Origin: Maridesulfovibrio ferrireducens
GTDB lineage: Bacteria > Desulfobacterota > Desulfovibrionia > Desulfovibrionales > Desulfovibrionaceae
Assembly: GCF_016342405.1 (NCBI RefSeq)
Contig: NZ_JAEINN010000021.1
Span: 1 to 36,830 of the forward strand
Reading direction: 5' to 3'
Length of the DNA: 36,830 nucleotides
The position numbers were made by a program, and so were the translations under genes. Below, piece by piece: positions 18,208 through 27,843 of this stretch; the stretch's first letter is position 1, and each line of letters starts with the position of its first letter. Under the pieces are notes generated by a model, which saw only the letters and a program-made list of their open reading frames with translations, did not search any database and had not been told where the DNA came from.

Positions 18208-19620
18208 ATGAATGATTTGCCTACGCTTAGAAAGTTCGGGGAGCAGCTTGATGTTCTCAAGCTGTTTGCGGAGCAGGGCGAAGTAAAAAAGGCCTCAGCT
18301 TTAGCACAGTCTATTTTCGAAAACTATGTGTTTGTAAGAGACATGTTTCTTCGTCAGGAAGATGATTTGCTTTCGGCGGGTAATGCCCTTGCCGAGAGTG
18401 AAGACAAAGCTGAAAAGCTGGAAGCAAAGCTGAAGCTGGCGCTTGCAGCTTATAATTCTGATTTTGAGTTGTTCCGTAAATTTTGTCGCGCGCTGGATTA
18501 TGCAAATACACTCAAAGATCTTTCAGATTTACCAGACATGTTGAAAGATATTGCCAATGAATTGGGAGTTCACAGAGTTACAGTTGTTTTAGACCGCAAA
18601 CTTTGTGAAGGATTGCCGGATTCAGGAATACCTTCATTTTTTTTAAAAGGGTGTATGCGTTTCATTGACTCAACCCTTCGTAACACTGGTAATAGAGTTT
18701 TTATAGGCCCTCTTTCACGTATGATGCGGCCTGATGTTTTTTTTGGAGACCCGGAAATGAGCCCTGAAAGTGGTGGGTCGTGTTTTGCTTTCGGGCTGAT
18801 GGATAAGTATAGCCCTGATGAAATGATAGGGCTCTTTTCTCTTTATGATCCTTCTGTCAGCAGATTTCATCCTGAAATGGGAACGGATTTTCTGGAGCAT
18901 TTTTGTAGTTCTATAGCATCGACATTAATAGATGTAATAAATCATCAGAAGGCGATGATTTTAAGGGAAGACGTGAACAGAATCACTCATCACGATCTTA
19001 AAACTCCGCTTAATGCAGTAATAAATCTGCCTCATCTGCTTCTTGCTGAAGAAAAAGATCCAGATAAGATAGAAATGATACAAGCTATTCAAGACTCTGG
19101 TTATCGCATGCTTGGTCTTATCAACAGATCGTATGATTTATATAAAATGGAATCAGGAACTTATAACGTCGTTCCCGAAAATGTTAATATTATTCCGATG
19201 ATACAGCGTATTGAGCTTGATCTTACAGATGTTATTAAGTCTAAAAATTCTGCTTTGCATATTTTTGTGGATAAAGCGAAATGGAACGGTGAAGAGGGCT
19301 TTTATGTCAGAGGTGAAGAGTTGCTTCTGTTCTCTATGCTGGCTAATCTTATAAAAAATGGATTTGAAGCGACTCCTGAAGGAAAGCCCGTAACAGTGGC
19401 TTTTTCCAGTGAAGATAATTTTTCAATTGCGGTTCACAATTACGGAACAGTTCCTGCTGCCATACGGAAAACTTTTTTTGAAAAATATTCAACAAGCGGT
19501 AAAAAAGGCGGAACTGGTCTCGGTACCTATTCCGCCAGTCTTATTGCTAGGGTTCATGGTGGTGAGATCGATATGATCTCTTCTGATGAGGAAGGGACTC
19601 TTGTTACCGTGAAAATTTAA
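18208..19620 (+). CDS. Sensor histidine kinase with DUF484-like GAF domain
   Basis: Soluble kinase of 470 residues with no TM helix. An N-terminal helical region (about 1-85) includes a coiled coil (SEDKAEKLEAKLKLALA). A GAF fold of DUF484 type spans about 90-245, with the signature RFHPEMGTDFLEHF. HisKA follows with phospho-His in ITHHDLKTPLNAVINL, then HATPase with NLIKNGFEATPEG and GTGLGTYSASLIA. The ATG at 18208 is preferred over the upstream TTG because GGGGAC lies 6 bases before it. No response regulator is adjacent, so the target is unknown. A perfect TATAAT occurs at 18140-18145, without a good -35. Confidence 0.9.
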   Translation: MNDLPTLRKFGEQLDVLKLFAEQGEVKKASALAQSIFENYVFVRDMFLRQEDDLLSAGNALAESEDKAEKLEAKLKLALAAYNSDFELFRKFCRALDYANTLKDLSDLPDMLKDIANELGVHRVTVVLDRKLCEGLPDSGIPSFFLKGCMRFIDSTLRNTGNRVFIGPLSRMMRPDVFFGDPEMSPESGGSCFAFGLMDKYSPDEMIGLFSLYDPSVSRFHPEMGTDFLEHFCSSIASTLIDVINHQKAMILREDVNRITHHDLKTPLNAVINLPHLLLAEEKDPDKIEMIQAIQDSGYRMLGLINRSYDLYKMESGTYNVVPENVNIIPMIQRIELDLTDVIKSKNSALHIFVDKAKWNGEEGFYVRGEELLLFSMLANLIKNGFEATPEGKPVTVAFSSEDNFSIAVHNYGTVPAAIRKTFFEKYSTSGKKGGTGLGTYSASLIARVHGGEIDMISSDEEGTLVTVKI

Positions 19621-19697
19621 GTTGTGCCTCTGCTACAAAGCAATGGATGCACGGGGACATCTTTGAATGATTTTTATGAGCGGCCTTGGAAACAGTC

Positions 19698-22232
19698 TTA
19701 GCGATTTATAGGTAGTTGAAAAATAAATTTAGTTCCTTTGCCCGGGGCAGAGTCTACGGAGAAAGTTCCGCCGTGATTCTGAGTGACTATGAAGTATGAA
19801 ACAGAGAGCCCTAAACCTGTTCCAACCCCTTTCGGCTTAGTGGTAAAGAATGGTTCGAAAACTCTTTTGCGGGTCTGTTTGTCCATTCCAGGTCCATTGT
19901 CTTCAACTTCAGTTGTTACATATCCGTCTTCTTCTTTTACTCTGATAGTGATCTGTGCTGGGGCTTCCGGATTTATCACACTGCTCATAGCGTGAGCAGC
20001 ATTGCCTAAAAGATTCAGCAACACCTGTTCTATTTCAGTTGGAGCACAAACAACAAAAGGCAAATCGGCTGCGTAATCTTTTACAATATTGATTTGTTTG
20101 AAGTCATAGTTTTTCTTCAGGTTATAATCCTGCTCGGCCAGAGCCAAAGCTTTATCAACGAGATCAGTCATCTGACATGAAGTGTGGCGCACATCCGTTT
20201 TGCGGCTGAAATCGAGCATGTTTGCCATTATCTTCGCGGCTCTCTCGGCAGCACTTCGTATATTGTTCAGCATTTTGAATATCTTGCGCTCTTCCATATA
20301 ATTTTGCATGTCTTCAAGAGAGAGTCCGCGTTCTTCAGCCGCTTTGATATTACCAGGCAAATCAGGAGAAAGGCGTCGTTCAATGTTTTGCGCGCCTTGG
20401 AGAATTCCTCCGAGAGGATTATTTATTTCATGGGCCATGCCTGCCGCAAGTCCTCCCACAGACATCATTTTCTCAGTCTGAATCATAATTTCTTCGATTT
20501 GGACGCGAGCTGTTACATCATCCAGGCGGATAACTGCTCCTTCTATGTCGTCTCCTATAAGTGGGTAGATAGTGATGTTCCCATAATGTATTTCGTTGTC
20601 CACCTTGCGGGGGGTGCGTACTCGTTCGTATGTTTTTCCGTTTTTAACGATTCGCTTTGCACGTTTTAATTCGTAAGACAATTCTGGAAAGACATTGTAT
20701 AGGCGACGATTCAGCGCTTCTTCTAAAGAAAATCCTGTTGCAATTTCTGCCCCGGAATTCCATTGGGTGACACGGTCTTTGTTGTCGACCCCTACGAGAA
20801 TAGAAGGCATGGAATCAATAATGTTTTTAAGATGATTGCGAAGTCGCAGAAGTTCTTTTTCAACTCGTGCATGTTCGTTTATTTCTATTTCAAGATGTTC
20901 GTTTGTGGATGACAGCTCTTCGTTTCCTTTTTTTAGTTCTTCCACCAGATGTTCTTTTTCGAGAATGCCGCGTCTAACAGAATTAATCATCTGATTGATG
21001 ACCATTCCCAGTTCTCTGGTTTCTGTGGGACCGCCGACAGGAATGTTTGCTGCTGATATACCGTTTTCCCCGATTGCACGGCTTGCCGCAGTTAATTTTA
21101 AAAGAGGCTGTGCAATTCTTCTTGAAAGTATAGTGGCAAAAGCGAGAGCAAGGGCAAGAAAGCCCAAAGAGAGAAGGATAATTTTATTTCTGAGTAATAT
21201 TCCCGGTTGTTCTAATTCTCCTACATAAATAGAGGAACATACATACCAGTCCAGTGGTTCGAAATGTCTGACGTAGGTACGTTTTTTGAATTTAAACTCA
21301 CCGAGGTGGTATGGAGGTTTATCCCACATGTATTCAAGTACTCCGGTTTTATTGGAAGACTTGATCAGCTCCTCACCTATAAGTTCTCCTGTTTCTGGAT
21401 TTCGTAATGTTGAGGTGTTCATACCTGCATATGTGGGATGCACAACTAATTCTTGGTTTCCGGTAAAGATAAAGATGTATCCGCTTTTTCCAAGTTTAAT
21501 CTTTGCCAAGGAGACTTGCAGTTCATGCAGCATTGCATCAAAGCGTTTGCGAACATCCGTTTCAATGTCATCTACGTAAACGCCGGACCCTATGATCCAG
21601 TTCCATTCTTTAAAAATTTTAACATACGAAATTTTAGGCTGGTCTTCGGTTAGGCCGGCAGGACTTGGCTTAGGCCATAGATATTCGACGTATCCGGCCC
21701 CCTTTTCTTCGCATATGTCTCTGGAGGCTACGAATAGATTTTTGCTATTACCTGATGCGGTGTTGAAGCGAGGGTCATCCAAAATTTTGCCGTCAAGTTC
21801 CGGCAGTGTTGTGTGCATTATCATGCTTGGGACAGGCTTTCCAGTGTCGTTAATCCAGATATAGCCGACCCAGTTATCATATCTCATATTTTTAAGCTGT
21901 TCGAGACTGAGAGTCTTGGCTTCCTTCTCAGTAAGTGTGCCTTGTTTATATTTTTCATAATTTAAAAATACAGCTGCGTATGCTATACCTATAATGTCTT
22001 TTAGCTCACCCTTGCGGTTTTCAAGGATGGCTTTTTCAAAAAAGAGTAAGCTTTGGTACTCGTTTGAGACATTGAGCAGAGTTGAATCGATGAGAGCTTG
22101 TGCATTGTTGTATTCAGACTGGTATACTGAGTTGGTTACTTCTCTTTGAGCAAAAAAAGTAATCCCCGCGGTTGTTATGATAACAAGCCCGGCGACAAAA
22201 AGGAGTATAATTGCTCTCATGGATTTAAACAT
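19698..22232 (-). CDS. Membrane sensor histidine kinase: tandem Cache-HAMP-PAS-HisKA-HATPase
   Basis: 844 residues from the ATG at 22232; the reading frame stays open to 22307, but the Lys-rich start MFKSMRAIILL directly precedes TM1. TM1 is at about 6-26, and two Cache_2-like modules (FKEWNWIIGSGVYVDDIE and FEPLDWYVCSSIYVGELE) fill the periplasmic part to about 345. Then come TM2, HAMP, a coiled coil, PAS (VGVDNKDRVTQWNSGAE), HisKA (MAHEINNPLGGILQG) and HATPase (DNGPGMDKQTRKRVFEPFF, GVGTGLGLSVSYF). The catalytic half is NtrB-like, so a sigma-54 activator such as the one at 33812 could be a partner, but this is not shown by linkage. AT-rich hairpin arms lie upstream (22292-22312). Confidence 0.93.
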   Translation of the reverse strand: MFKSMRAIILLFVAGLVIITTAGITFFAQREVTNSVYQSEYNNAQALIDSTLLNVSNEYQSLLFFEKAILENRKGELKDIIGIAYAAVFLNYEKYKQGTLTEKEAKTLSLEQLKNMRYDNWVGYIWINDTGKPVPSMIMHTTLPELDGKILDDPRFNTASGNSKNLFVASRDICEEKGAGYVEYLWPKPSPAGLTEDQPKISYVKIFKEWNWIIGSGVYVDDIETDVRKRFDAMLHELQVSLAKIKLGKSGYIFIFTGNQELVVHPTYAGMNTSTLRNPETGELIGEELIKSSNKTGVLEYMWDKPPYHLGEFKFKKRTYVRHFEPLDWYVCSSIYVGELEQPGILLRNKIILLSLGFLALALAFATILSRRIAQPLLKLTAASRAIGENGISAANIPVGGPTETRELGMVINQMINSVRRGILEKEHLVEELKKGNEELSSTNEHLEIEINEHARVEKELLRLRNHLKNIIDSMPSILVGVDNKDRVTQWNSGAEIATGFSLEEALNRRLYNVFPELSYELKRAKRIVKNGKTYERVRTPRKVDNEIHYGNITIYPLIGDDIEGAVIRLDDVTARVQIEEIMIQTEKMMSVGGLAAGMAHEINNPLGGILQGAQNIERRLSPDLPGNIKAAEERGLSLEDMQNYMEERKIFKMLNNIRSAAERAAKIMANMLDFSRKTDVRHTSCQMTDLVDKALALAEQDYNLKKNYDFKQINIVKDYAADLPFVVCAPTEIEQVLLNLLGNAAHAMSSVINPEAPAQITIRVKEEDGYVTTEVEDNGPGMDKQTRKRVFEPFFTTKPKGVGTGLGLSVSYFIVTQNHGGTFSVDSAPGKGTKFIFQLPINR

Positions 22233-22348
22233 ACCGTCTTCTCTCTTCGTGCAAATGAGGCTGATGAATCTAGTGAGTCGATGATCTTTTTTATTATTAA
22301 TAAACAATAATAGCTAGATACTTATGTTTGGATGATATCATATAGCTG

Positions 22349-22834
22349 TTATGAGGTAAAACCGTTTAGAGGCTTTCCCTTCAATTTTGTTCGTATAAAA
22401 GCCTTGTCAGGGCCATCGAGAAGCTGAAAAGATTCGGCTTTTATCCTGATAATTTCACATTCCGGTCCCGAGAAAAGATCCGCAATGTTCGAGTTTTTTT
22501 GGGAGATAAGTTCTATAATATCAGCGCGTTCGCTGATGGATGAGACGGGAGTATGTATGCCTGTTATGGTTAATGCTTTTATTTCTCCCTGTCGTTTTTC
22601 AAGTTTACCGTCCCGGTCATCGATAAGCAGGCTCACTTGTGGGTTTTTCTCGATATTCTTCCATTTGTTGCTGTTTTTGCGGCTGATCATGTATATCTCA
22701 GACGCATCGTCGGAGCTGGCATAAGTCATAAGCGAGGAAAGAGGGTAGGGTTCTCCCTGTGTAGAGAGAACCAGAATATTATTGTTTCTGATGAGTTCAA
22801 GGCAGGTTTCGAGTTTGTCTTTTTCGTTTGGCAT
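22349..22834 (-). CDS. Pyridoxamine 5'-phosphate oxidase-like flavin split-barrel protein
   Basis: 161 residues. LELIRNNNILVLSTQGEPYPLSSLMTY followed by IYMISRKNSNKWKNIEKNPQVSLLIDD is the typical opening of the PNPOx-like FMN-binding split barrel. The C-terminal part (CEIIRIKAESFQLLDG) also fits. Members bind FMN or heme, and the reaction cannot be assigned from the sequence. It begins 20 bp after acs on the same strand with AAGGA just before the ATG, so it is probably co-transcribed with acs. Confidence 0.82.
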   Translation of the reverse strand: MPNEKDKLETCLELIRNNNILVLSTQGEPYPLSSLMTYASSDDASEIYMISRKNSNKWKNIEKNPQVSLLIDDRDGKLEKRQGEIKALTITGIHTPVSSISERADIIELISQKNSNIADLFSGPECEIIRIKAESFQLLDGPDKAFIRTKLKGKPLNGFTS

Positions 22835-22854
22835 GTGTCCTTACCTGAGTTGTT

Positions 22855-24834
22855 TTATTCAAACAGGACTTTTTGTCCTTCTATCAACTGACTAATAACA
22901 GAAGAGTCTGAGAGCGTTGAGGTATCCCCGAATTCGTTTTCTCCGGCTGCAATTTGACGAAGAATTCTGCGCATGATTTTTCCAGAGCGTGTTTTAGGGA
23001 GTCCTTCGGAGAATTGTATGGTCTCCGGAACAGCAACCGCTCCGATTTCTTTGCGGACCCAGTCACGAAGAATCTTGCCCATTTCTTCGTCTTCATCGAG
23101 GCCGGGACGCAGGGTTACGTATGCATATATGGACTGTCCTTTAATCTGATGTGGAACACCTACTACAGCCGCTTCAGTCACATCGGGATGAGCAACAAGG
23201 GCTGACTCGATTTCCGCAGTTCCGAGTCTGTGGCCTGAGACGTTTATAACATCATCTAACCTGCCCATAATCCAGAAGAAACCGTCTTCATCAATCCGTG
23301 CGCCGTCTCCGGTTTCATACATGCCGGGGAACCGTTCGAAGTACGTTCTGGTATATCGTTCGCGGTCGTTGTTTATAGAATGCAGCATTCCCGGCCAAGG
23401 GTCCGTGATAACCAGATGTCCGCCCTCGTTCACTTCTGCGGGAGTGCCGTCACTGCGGACTACTGCGGCATTGATTCCGGGCAGAGGTTTTGTGGTGGAG
23501 CCCGGTTTAAGCGTGGTTGCATAGGGCAGCGGAGAAATCATGATGCCACCCGTTTCAGTCTGCCACCATGTATCGAGCAGTGGCAGTTTCTCTTTGCCCA
23601 CATGGGTATGGTACCACATCCATACTTCCGGGCTGATGGGTTCTCCGACAGTCCCGAGAATTCTAAGTGACGAGAGGTCGTATTTTTCGGTCCACTGCCT
23701 GCCCTCCCGCATAAGCGCTCTTATGGCTGTGGGGGTGGTATAGAAAATATTTACGCCGAATTTATTTATGATGTTCCAGAACCTGTCCGGCTTAGGATAG
23801 GTCGGGACTCCCTCAAACAGTAAAGTTGTAGCTCCGAGAGCGAGCGGTCCGTATACGGTATAACTGTGGCCTGTGACCCAGCCGATATCCGCCGTGCACC
23901 AGTGAACATCGTCTTCTTTAAGATCGAAAACCCACTGAGAAGTGTGTGCCGCACATGTAAGGTATCCCCCGACTGTATGAACTATTCCTTTGGGTTTTCC
24001 GGTGCTGCCGGATGTATAAAGAATAAAAAGCGGATCGTTTGAGTTTAGAGGAACAGGTTCGCAGCAATCAAGGATATCTTCAGCAGCCATTTCTTCGTGC
24101 CACCAAGTATCCCGTCCTTCGATAAAGTCTATTTCATCGCCGGTTCTCTTGACGACTATGACTTGTTCAATCGACGGGCATGAAAACAGAGCTTCATCCA
24201 CATTCTTTTTCAGGGGAATTGTTTTTCCGCCTCTGAGTACGCCGTCGCCTGTAATCAGAACTTTGGCATCGCAGTCAAGAATACGGTTTTGCAGGCTGAT
24301 TGCTGAAAATCCGGCAAAAACAATGGAGTGTACAGCGCCGATACGGGCGCAAGCAAGCATGGCTATAACCAGTTCAGGAACCATGGGTAGATATATTACG
24401 ACCCGGTCTCCTTTGCTGATGCCCATTTTTTTCAGAACATTGGCAAATCTGCAAACCTTGCGATGTAGCATCTGGTAAGTGAACACAAGTACATCTTCTT
24501 CCGGTTCGCCCTGCCAGATGAGCGCGGCTTTATTTCTGCGTCCGGCTGTCAGGTGACGGTCCAGACAGTTGTATGAAGCGTTGAGTCGTCCGCCTTCAAA
24601 CCAGCTGTATTCATGTTTTTCAGGGTCGGAGACTAGAGTTGTGCGAAAATCACGATTCCAGTGGAGTAGTTCCCGCGCTCTTTCCGCCCAGAATCCTTCG
24701 GGGTCTTTTACTGCTTTTCTGCAAGCTTCGTCATATTTTTCCATGCTTCCGATAAAAGCCTGATTTTGCATATCTGCAGGCGGATCAAAGGACCTTTGTT
24801 CCGTCATCAAATTCTCGATGGATTTTTCACTCAT
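22855..24834 (-). CDS. acs: Acetyl-CoA synthetase (AMP-forming)
   Basis: 659 residues from the ATG at 24834; an upstream in-frame GTG at 24876 would add 14 residues. It activates acetate to acetyl-CoA through acetyl-AMP. Visible: the ACAS_N head (YDEACRKAVKDPEGFWAERA), the P-loop-like FILYTSGSTGKPKGIVHTVG, WWQTETGGIMISP, YETGDGARIDEDGFFWIMGR, and the C-terminal LPKTRSGKIMRRILRQ. The last motif holds the catalytic Lys (about K619, codon 22978-22980) that Pat enzymes acetylate. The divergent neighbour is such a Pat-like protein. It is likely part of a two-gene operon with the flavin split-barrel protein. Confidence 0.97.
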   Translation of the reverse strand: MSEKSIENLMTEQRSFDPPADMQNQAFIGSMEKYDEACRKAVKDPEGFWAERARELLHWNRDFRTTLVSDPEKHEYSWFEGGRLNASYNCLDRHLTAGRRNKAALIWQGEPEEDVLVFTYQMLHRKVCRFANVLKKMGISKGDRVVIYLPMVPELVIAMLACARIGAVHSIVFAGFSAISLQNRILDCDAKVLITGDGVLRGGKTIPLKKNVDEALFSCPSIEQVIVVKRTGDEIDFIEGRDTWWHEEMAAEDILDCCEPVPLNSNDPLFILYTSGSTGKPKGIVHTVGGYLTCAAHTSQWVFDLKEDDVHWCTADIGWVTGHSYTVYGPLALGATTLLFEGVPTYPKPDRFWNIINKFGVNIFYTTPTAIRALMREGRQWTEKYDLSSLRILGTVGEPISPEVWMWYHTHVGKEKLPLLDTWWQTETGGIMISPLPYATTLKPGSTTKPLPGINAAVVRSDGTPAEVNEGGHLVITDPWPGMLHSINNDRERYTRTYFERFPGMYETGDGARIDEDGFFWIMGRLDDVINVSGHRLGTAEIESALVAHPDVTEAAVVGVPHQIKGQSIYAYVTLRPGLDEDEEMGKILRDWVRKEIGAVAVPETIQFSEGLPKTRSGKIMRRILRQIAAGENEFGDTSTLSDSSVISQLIEGQKVLFE

Positions 24835-24980
24835 ATTTTTACTCTGATATTTCCTGTCTTTTCGGGGGGTGTGCACCTCAACTCAATATATACTCTGTTT
24901 CTATCGGGATGGATAGTGCTGAACTCGTAATTTCAATCCTGATAATTTTCTGTTACCACTAAACTCAAGGTAGTTTATGC

Positions 24981-25010
24981 TTGATAATGGTTTCAATACA
25001 TAGGTATGAC
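24981..25010 (+). promoter_or_regulatory. Possible promoter for the Pat-like gene
   Basis: TTGATA (24981-24986) is separated by 18 bases from TATGAC (25005-25010), about 48 bases before the ATG, within the divergent acs/pat intergenic region. The match to a sigma-70 promoter is moderate in the -35 and weak in the -10. It is offered as the best candidate in a short region that must carry promoters in both directions. Confidence 0.3.
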
Positions 25011-25057
25011 GATATTAGAGCTGTTTTTCATCTTCTGAATATTAAAAAGAGGCTTTC

Positions 25058-27763
25058 ATGAGTGTTGTTAATCTGGGATTCCTTTTTCAACCTAGGTCCG
25101 TAGCCGTTATCGGTGCCACCAACGAGCCTGGTAATCCGGGCAATATTCTCATGCGCAATCTCATGGGAGGCGGGTTTCTCGGTCCGGTCATGCCTGTAAG
25201 TACGGATGCGGAAGCCATTTCTGGGGTTCTCACATATAAAGACGTGGAAGCTCTGCCTAAGGTTCCCGATCTGGCTATTATCTGCCGCCCTTTGGCAGAA
25301 TGTCCGGAGCTGCTCATAAAATTACGTAAAAGAGGCGTAAAAGCTGCTGCTTTGATTGGTCCCGGATTCAGTGAAATGACCGAAATGGAAAGGGGTAAGC
25401 TCAGCAGAGAACTTTTGAAAGCCGCGAATTCTCCACAGATGAGGATTTTAGGTCCGAAAAGTCTGGGATTTATTAATCCATCTTTGAATCTGAATGCCAG
25501 CATAGCTCCTCTCCCTGCAAAAGCGGGTAAAATAGCATTTGTTTCACAGTCTGACAGTTTTATTCCGACAGTTCTCGACTGGGCGCATACTAACGATATC
25601 GGTTTTTCTCATGTGATATCTATGGGAAGCCGAATTGATTTAACTTTCGGAGATGTTCTTGATTATCTTGGGTCTGATTCTCAAACCCGCTCTATTCTGC
25701 TCTATATTGAGTCAATTAACGATGCCAGAGACTTTATGTCCGCTGCCCGTGCAGCGTCCCGCAACAAGCCTGTACTGGTAATTCGTCCCGGTCTTGCTTT
25801 ACAGCAGGTGACGCAGGAATTGTCTCAGCTTGGTAATACTATGAATGCAAGGGCAGATGAAGTTTTTGATGTAGCTTTCCGCAGGGCCGGTATGTTGCGA
25901 GTGCAGACCATTGATGGTCTTTTTGATGCGGCTCAGACTCTTGCCAGCCTTAGACAGCCTGTTCGCGGTAACCGTTTGGCAATTATTGCAAACGGAACAA
26001 GTGCAGGACTGACAGCCGCAGACGGACTTATCAGCCGCGGCGGCAAGCTGGCTAAGATTTCAGATGAGACAATAGAGAAGCTTGATAAACTTTTTGCAGG
26101 AAGGTGGGGTAAAGCAAATCCGGTCAGCGTGGGTTTTGATACTTCGGGAGAGATATATCTTGAAGCTGTTAAAATTCTTATTAAAGATAAGGGAGTGGAT
26201 GCGGTTTTAATTGTAAATGTTCCTTTTTCAGGTTTTTCAGGGGTGGAAACAGCTGAAACGATAGCCAAGGGGCTTAAAAAAATCAGACGTATGGTTCTGA
26301 CCGCGTGGCTTGGTTCAGGTATGTCCCGTAAAGCCAGAAAAGTTTTTTCTTTTGCGGGAATACCGACTTATGAAAGTGCAGATCAGGCTGTGCGTGCGTT
26401 CATGTATATGGCTGAGTATCAGCGAAATCAGGAACTACTGACCGAAACACCGGATTCTTTGCCTTCTGACTTTTTCCCCGATACTACTTCCGCCCGTGAG
26501 ATTGTTCGCAAAGCTCTTACACAGGGCCGTGAATCCTTAAATGAGCCGGATTCCCATAAAGTCCTTGCGGCTTACGGTCTTCCTGTTGTTGAAACCAAAA
26601 TTGCTGTTTCAGCGCGTGAGGCTGTTATTGCTGCGGATGAGCTGGGTTGTCCTGTTGCTCTTAAAATTCGGTCCCCTCAAATCAGTCAGCCCTATGATGT
26701 GGGCGGCGTTGTTCTCGATCTCGACAGCCCTGAAAAAGTCTGGGAGACAGCGGCGAATATGTTGACCCGTGTGAACAGACAAAGACCTGACGCCTATATT
26801 GAAGGATTCACTGTTCAGAAAATGGGCAGAAGATCCAGAGCTCATGAGTTGTTTATTTCAGCCTCTATTGACCCGACTTTCGGGCCGATTATTCATTTCG
26901 GACATGGCGGAATGACCAGAGAAGTTGTTCGGGATCAAGCCATCGCAATGGTGCCGCTTAATATGAGTCTGGCCCGCGAGCTTATCAGCCGGACCCGTAT
27001 TTTCAGGCTTTTATCAGGTACACCTACTCAGCCTCCCGTGGATATTGAAGATCTTTGTCTGACGCTTATTCAAGTTTCGCAGCTTTTCATTGATATTCCT
27101 CAAATCGTGCATCTCGATATCAATCCGCTTTATGCTGATGATACCGGAGTTCTCGCTTTGGGTGCGAAGGTAAGGATTGCAGAATGCGGGGAAAATTGTC
27201 CAGAACTGGCAATCAGACCTTATCCCAGAGAGCTTGAAGAATGTGTAGTGCTGAGAGACAGCAGACAGGTAACGTTACGTCCCATAAGACCAGAGGATGA
27301 GCCTGCACATTATGTCTTTTTAGATCAGGTGTCGGATGAGGATATGCGGATGCGCTTTTTCGGAGTGGTCCGCAGGGATTTCGATCATAAAGATATGTCA
27401 CGTTTCACCCAGATTAATTATGATCGCGAAATGGCTTTTATTGCCACAGCGATAGGGCCGAAAGGAATACCGGAAACACTGGGCGTTGTGCGAACATCAA
27501 CCAAGCCGGATAATTCAGAGGCAGAATTTGCTATATTGATCAGGTCCGATCTTACGGGAACCGGTCTTGGCAGTATGCTTTTCCATAAAATTATCCGGTA
27601 CACCCGCGAAAGGGGAACCCATTGGCTGGTGGGGCAGACTTTGTTTGAAAATAAAGCAATGCAGGGGTTGGCGCGTAAGTTCGGATTTGAGATCAGCGAA
27701 AATTATGAAGAAGATCTGGTTGAAATGAGGCTGGATTGTTCTAAAGATCTTGAGAAGGAATAG
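25058..27763 (+). CDS. Pat/YfiQ-type protein lysine acetyltransferase (NDP-forming acyl-CoA synthetase domains plus GNAT)
   Basis: 901 residues. Order: CoA-binding (about 8-135; RSVAVIGATNEPGNPGN), succinyl-CoA-ligase-like (about 150-450), ATP-grasp (about 490-700; DVGGVVLDL, HLDINPLYADD), and a C-terminal GNAT acetyltransferase (about 730-890; acetyl-CoA loop LTGTGLGSMLF). In active ADP-forming acyl-CoA synthetases a phospho-His occurs in an SHTGALAG-like motif. Here the aligned position is Asn260 (GNTMNARADEVFD), as in regulatory Pat proteins. It therefore probably acetylates acetyl-CoA synthetase rather than making acyl-CoA, supported by its divergent arrangement with acs. GAGG lies just before the ATG. 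Confidence 0.93.
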   Translation: MSVVNLGFLFQPRSVAVIGATNEPGNPGNILMRNLMGGGFLGPVMPVSTDAEAISGVLTYKDVEALPKVPDLAIICRPLAECPELLIKLRKRGVKAAALIGPGFSEMTEMERGKLSRELLKAANSPQMRILGPKSLGFINPSLNLNASIAPLPAKAGKIAFVSQSDSFIPTVLDWAHTNDIGFSHVISMGSRIDLTFGDVLDYLGSDSQTRSILLYIESINDARDFMSAARAASRNKPVLVIRPGLALQQVTQELSQLGNTMNARADEVFDVAFRRAGMLRVQTIDGLFDAAQTLASLRQPVRGNRLAIIANGTSAGLTAADGLISRGGKLAKISDETIEKLDKLFAGRWGKANPVSVGFDTSGEIYLEAVKILIKDKGVDAVLIVNVPFSGFSGVETAETIAKGLKKIRRMVLTAWLGSGMSRKARKVFSFAGIPTYESADQAVRAFMYMAEYQRNQELLTETPDSLPSDFFPDTTSAREIVRKALTQGRESLNEPDSHKVLAAYGLPVVETKIAVSAREAVIAADELGCPVALKIRSPQISQPYDVGGVVLDLDSPEKVWETAANMLTRVNRQRPDAYIEGFTVQKMGRRSRAHELFISASIDPTFGPIIHFGHGGMTREVVRDQAIAMVPLNMSLARELISRTRIFRLLSGTPTQPPVDIEDLCLTLIQVSQLFIDIPQIVHLDINPLYADDTGVLALGAKVRIAECGENCPELAIRPYPRELEECVVLRDSRQVTLRPIRPEDEPAHYVFLDQVSDEDMRMRFFGVVRRDFDHKDMSRFTQINYDREMAFIATAIGPKGIPETLGVVRTSTKPDNSEAEFAILIRSDLTGTGLGSMLFHKIIRYTRERGTHWLVGQTLFENKAMQGLARKFGFEISENYEEDLVEMRLDCSKDLEKE

Positions 27764-27801
27764 TTTATACGTATCTTTTTTTACTTAGGTATTAATAGTT
27801 A

Positions 27802-27837
27802 AAAACCCGGCCCTGAATAAGTTCAAGGCCGGGTTTT
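27802..27837. terminator. Bidirectional rho-independent terminator
   Basis: AAAACCCGGCC (27802-27812) pairs with GGCCGGGTTTT (27827-27837). The stem continues with TGAA/TTCA after one mismatch and closes on a short loop. A-rich and T-rich flanks serve both the Pat gene (+) and the convergent C69 peptidase gene (-). Confidence 0.92.
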
Positions 27838-27843
27838 ATTGTT

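Noticed and set aside
20184-20669. 161-codon ORF on the + strand inside the kinase gene
   Set aside because: Antisense shadow of the PAS/HisKA region. The kinase frame carries all conserved motifs.
22292-22312. TATTATT/AATAATA hairpin as a terminator
   Set aside because: The stem is pure A/T and lies upstream of the kinase start, so it is more likely part of a promoter region or chance.
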